Assembly (NCBI GenBank): GCA_027080405.1
Contig: JALWSL010000337.1
Coordinates: forward strand, 1 to 6,205
Direction of reading: 5' to 3'
Origin: Planctomycetaceae bacterium
GTDB lineage: Bacteria; Planctomycetota; Planctomycetia; Planctomycetales; Planctomycetaceae
Length of the DNA stretch: 6,205 bases
The notes beneath the pieces were generated by a model that worked only from the letters and a program-made list of their open reading frames with translations, made no database searches and had not been told where the DNA came from. Below, in pieces: positions 4,982 to 6,205 of the stretch (its first letter is position 1; each line of letters starts with the position of its first letter). Made by a program: the position numbers and the translations under genes.

Positions 4982-6034
4982 ATGCTGTCACTACAATCGG
5001 ATCAGGAATTACGTCGCATAATCGGATTATATGGCCCAACTTTCCAGTCCGAGCAGTCGCTATTGGAGCCCGTTTCCCCCGGGTTCAGTGGTGCACTTGT
5101 TTACCGGTTCAGCCCTGGGGCTCGGAAATATGCTTTGCGAATCTGGCCTGTCTTTGAACGATCCATACCCAAACTCGAAGCCTTGACACGACTTCTGGAA
5201 GATCTGCATCAACAGGGCATCACTTATGTTTCTCCTGCGGTCAGAAAGGAAGATGGCACCGTCGCCACTATTTCTTCTACGGGCAGAATGATTCACATTG
5301 AACCGTGGCTGCCGGGCCAGCCCAGCACAGAAATATCTTCTTCTGAAAAAAAAATGGAAAACATGATGCTGGCATTGGCACGTCTGCATCTTGCAGCGGC
5401 GAATCATACGCCGAGACAGGAGCATTCTTCATGGCTGCGCCCTGCTCACGTGGGGCAATCTGCAAGTCTGAAACATCGCCTCAAAAAAATGGAACATCAC
5501 CTCAAAGCAGGCATTCGCGTCGAATTTGCCGGCCGACCACTTTCAGAACAGAGCAGGAATTTTCAACAGCGTTTGCAGTCTGTTTTCCGAACTCAGGCTG
5601 TATCGCATTGGGAAGAATTGAAGTCGGCTTCCCGTCAATGTGTCTCTTTGCAGCCCGTGTTCAAAGACCTTTGGCGGGAGCATGTCTTGTTTACGGGAGA
5701 TGAGGTAACGGGCATGATTGACCCGGCTGCGTTCAGTTGCGATTCAGTTCTCACAGACCTTACCAGACTACTCGGCAGTGTCGCGGGAAATGACTGGAGC
5801 AAATGGAACGAAGCGATTGCCATTTATCGCACGGTCCGTCCCCTCGATCAGACAGAATGCAGGATGATCACTGTTTTCGACCAGAGCAATTTACTGCTCA
5901 GCGCGATCGGCTGTTTTGATAAATATATGAACATTCCTCCCGATGCCGACCAGTCCTCTCTGCAGCAGAAGAACCGGCTTTCTTCCCGTTTGGAAGAATA
6001 CCTCAACCGTCTGGAATTGTATCACAGCAGGTAA
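4982..6034 (+). CDS. Aminoglycoside phosphotransferase-fold (APH) protein with atypical catalytic loop
   Basis: 350 residues, cytoplasmic. The fold reads as APH/choline-kinase type. A glycine-containing nucleotide loop lies at about 33-42 (SPGFSGALVY). The strand that normally carries the ATP-binding Lys reads YALRIWP, with Arg53 in that place, and Glu66 is a candidate for its helix partner. The hinge region is IHIEPWLPG (104-112). The usual HGDxxxxN loop reads VFKDLWREHVLF: Asp229 fits the catalytic base, but His234 stands where the metal-binding Asn is expected. The metal Asp247 is kept in MIDPAAF, followed by DSVLTDLTRLLGS (254-266), typical of the family. Such proteins phosphorylate small molecules; the substrate here is unknown and resistance should not be assumed. 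An in-frame TAA at 4976 sits just before the ATG, fixing the start. There is no Shine-Dalgarno site. A likely terminator follows the stop. Confidence 0.85.
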   Translation: MLSLQSDQELRRIIGLYGPTFQSEQSLLEPVSPGFSGALVYRFSPGARKYALRIWPVFERSIPKLEALTRLLEDLHQQGITYVSPAVRKEDGTVATISSTGRMIHIEPWLPGQPSTEISSSEKKMENMMLALARLHLAAANHTPRQEHSSWLRPAHVGQSASLKHRLKKMEHHLKAGIRVEFAGRPLSEQSRNFQQRLQSVFRTQAVSHWEELKSASRQCVSLQPVFKDLWREHVLFTGDEVTGMIDPAAFSCDSVLTDLTRLLGSVAGNDWSKWNEAIAIYRTVRPLDQTECRMITVFDQSNLLLSAIGCFDKYMNIPPDADQSSLQQKNRLSSRLEEYLNRLELYHSR

Positions 6035-6038
6035 ACTC

Positions 6039-6070
6039 TGGTCGGGTCGTGACCACGTTCTGTTGTTTTT
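6039..6070 (+). terminator. Likely intrinsic terminator of the APH-like gene
   Basis: TGGTC (6039-6043) and GACCA (6051-6055) form a 5-bp stem with a 7-base loop starting five bases after the stop codon, followed by the T-rich CGTTCTGTTGTTTTT. The stem is short, so confidence is moderate. Confidence 0.45.
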
Positions 6071-6127
6071 CGTCCGTTTGTTTTTGCTTCAGAAGGTGTT
6101 TTAAAATTGCCTGAATTATGAAAATTT

Positions 6128-6179
6128 GCTACGACTCCCTTTTCGTATGACTTTCAACCAAGGAAGAAGGAGCCGTAGC
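6128..6179 (+). promoter_or_regulatory. Long hairpin sequestering the Shine-Dalgarno site of the next gene
   Basis: Arms 6128-6144 and 6163-6179 pair at 15 of 17 positions, including one G-U, with A-C and C-A mismatches at 6134/6173 and 6139/6168. The loop is 18 bases (6145-6162). The 3' arm ends directly before the ATG at 6180 and contains the entire AAGGAG Shine-Dalgarno site (6167-6172). In RNA this would hide the ribosome binding site, so it looks like a translational control element such as a thermosensor, protein-bound leader or antisense target. Which of these is inference. No T run follows, so it is not an intrinsic terminator. Confidence 0.6.
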
Positions 6180-6205
6180 ATGGAATGCAAAGATTATCCC
6201 AGTAG
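6180..6205 (+). CDS. Start of an unknown gene, 3' partial
   Basis: ATG at 6180 opens a frame reading MECKDYPS before the window ends. AAGGAG at 6167-6172 with a 7-base spacer is the best-placed Shine-Dalgarno site in the window, which supports a genuine start. Eight residues are too few to name the product. A TAAAAT (6102-6107) upstream could be a -10 element, but no good -35 is seen. Confidence 0.55.

Noticed and set aside
4965..5021. An 18-codon frame (MSMIKPCC...) overlapping the start of the APH-like gene, as a possible leader peptide
   Set aside because: No Shine-Dalgarno site, no regulatory codon run, no attenuator hairpin; it overlaps the main start out of frame.
1..6205. Mobile element, CRISPR array or defence island
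   Set aside because: No transposase, integrase, terminal repeats, spaced direct repeats or nuclease/helicase genes are visible in the window.

Overview
The window reads like the chromosome of a planctomycete, probably a moderate-GC, Gimesia/Rubinisphaera-like member of the Planctomycetales. The grounds are an exported Cys/Tyr/Gly-rich, Pro/Thr-rich protein of planctomycete character, a family 4 uracil-DNA glycosylase with a long N-terminal extension, a haem-motif (CxxCH) sensor kinase, and loosely packed single genes with weak Shine-Dalgarno sites. The taxonomic call is inference from style; no rRNA or marker gene is present.

Layout, left to right. (1) The 3' part of a membrane sensor histidine kinase (+), whose N-terminus lies before the window. 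(2) About 310 bases without a gene, carrying a degenerate 15-bp tandem repeat. (3) A small two-CBS-domain protein (+). (4) Convergent to it, a minus-strand block read right to left: a secreted Cys-rich protein (4768 to 3803) closed by a good intrinsic terminator, then a 58-residue hypothetical protein (3623 to 3447), then the uracil-DNA glycosylase (3304 to 2468). The last two each have a plausible sigma70-type promoter, and the two promoters share CCAGAT/ATCTGG half-sites. (5) Divergent from the secreted protein, an aminoglycoside-phosphotransferase-fold (APH) protein (+) with an altered catalytic loop. (6) At the right edge, the first eight codons of a new gene (+). Its strong Shine-Dalgarno site is buried in the 3' arm of a long hairpin.

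Functionally the genes look mostly independent: redox or ligand sensing (kinase), possible nucleotide sensing (CBS protein), base-excision repair (glycosylase), cell envelope (secreted protein) and a small-molecule kinase-like protein. There is no response regulator beside the kinase, no mobile element, no CRISPR array and no RNA gene that I can recognise. I see no complete new multi-gene system. The best leads are the start-codon-adjacent hairpin at the right end, the shared half-sites at the glycosylase and small-gene promoters, and the APH-fold protein with His in place of the catalytic-loop Asn.
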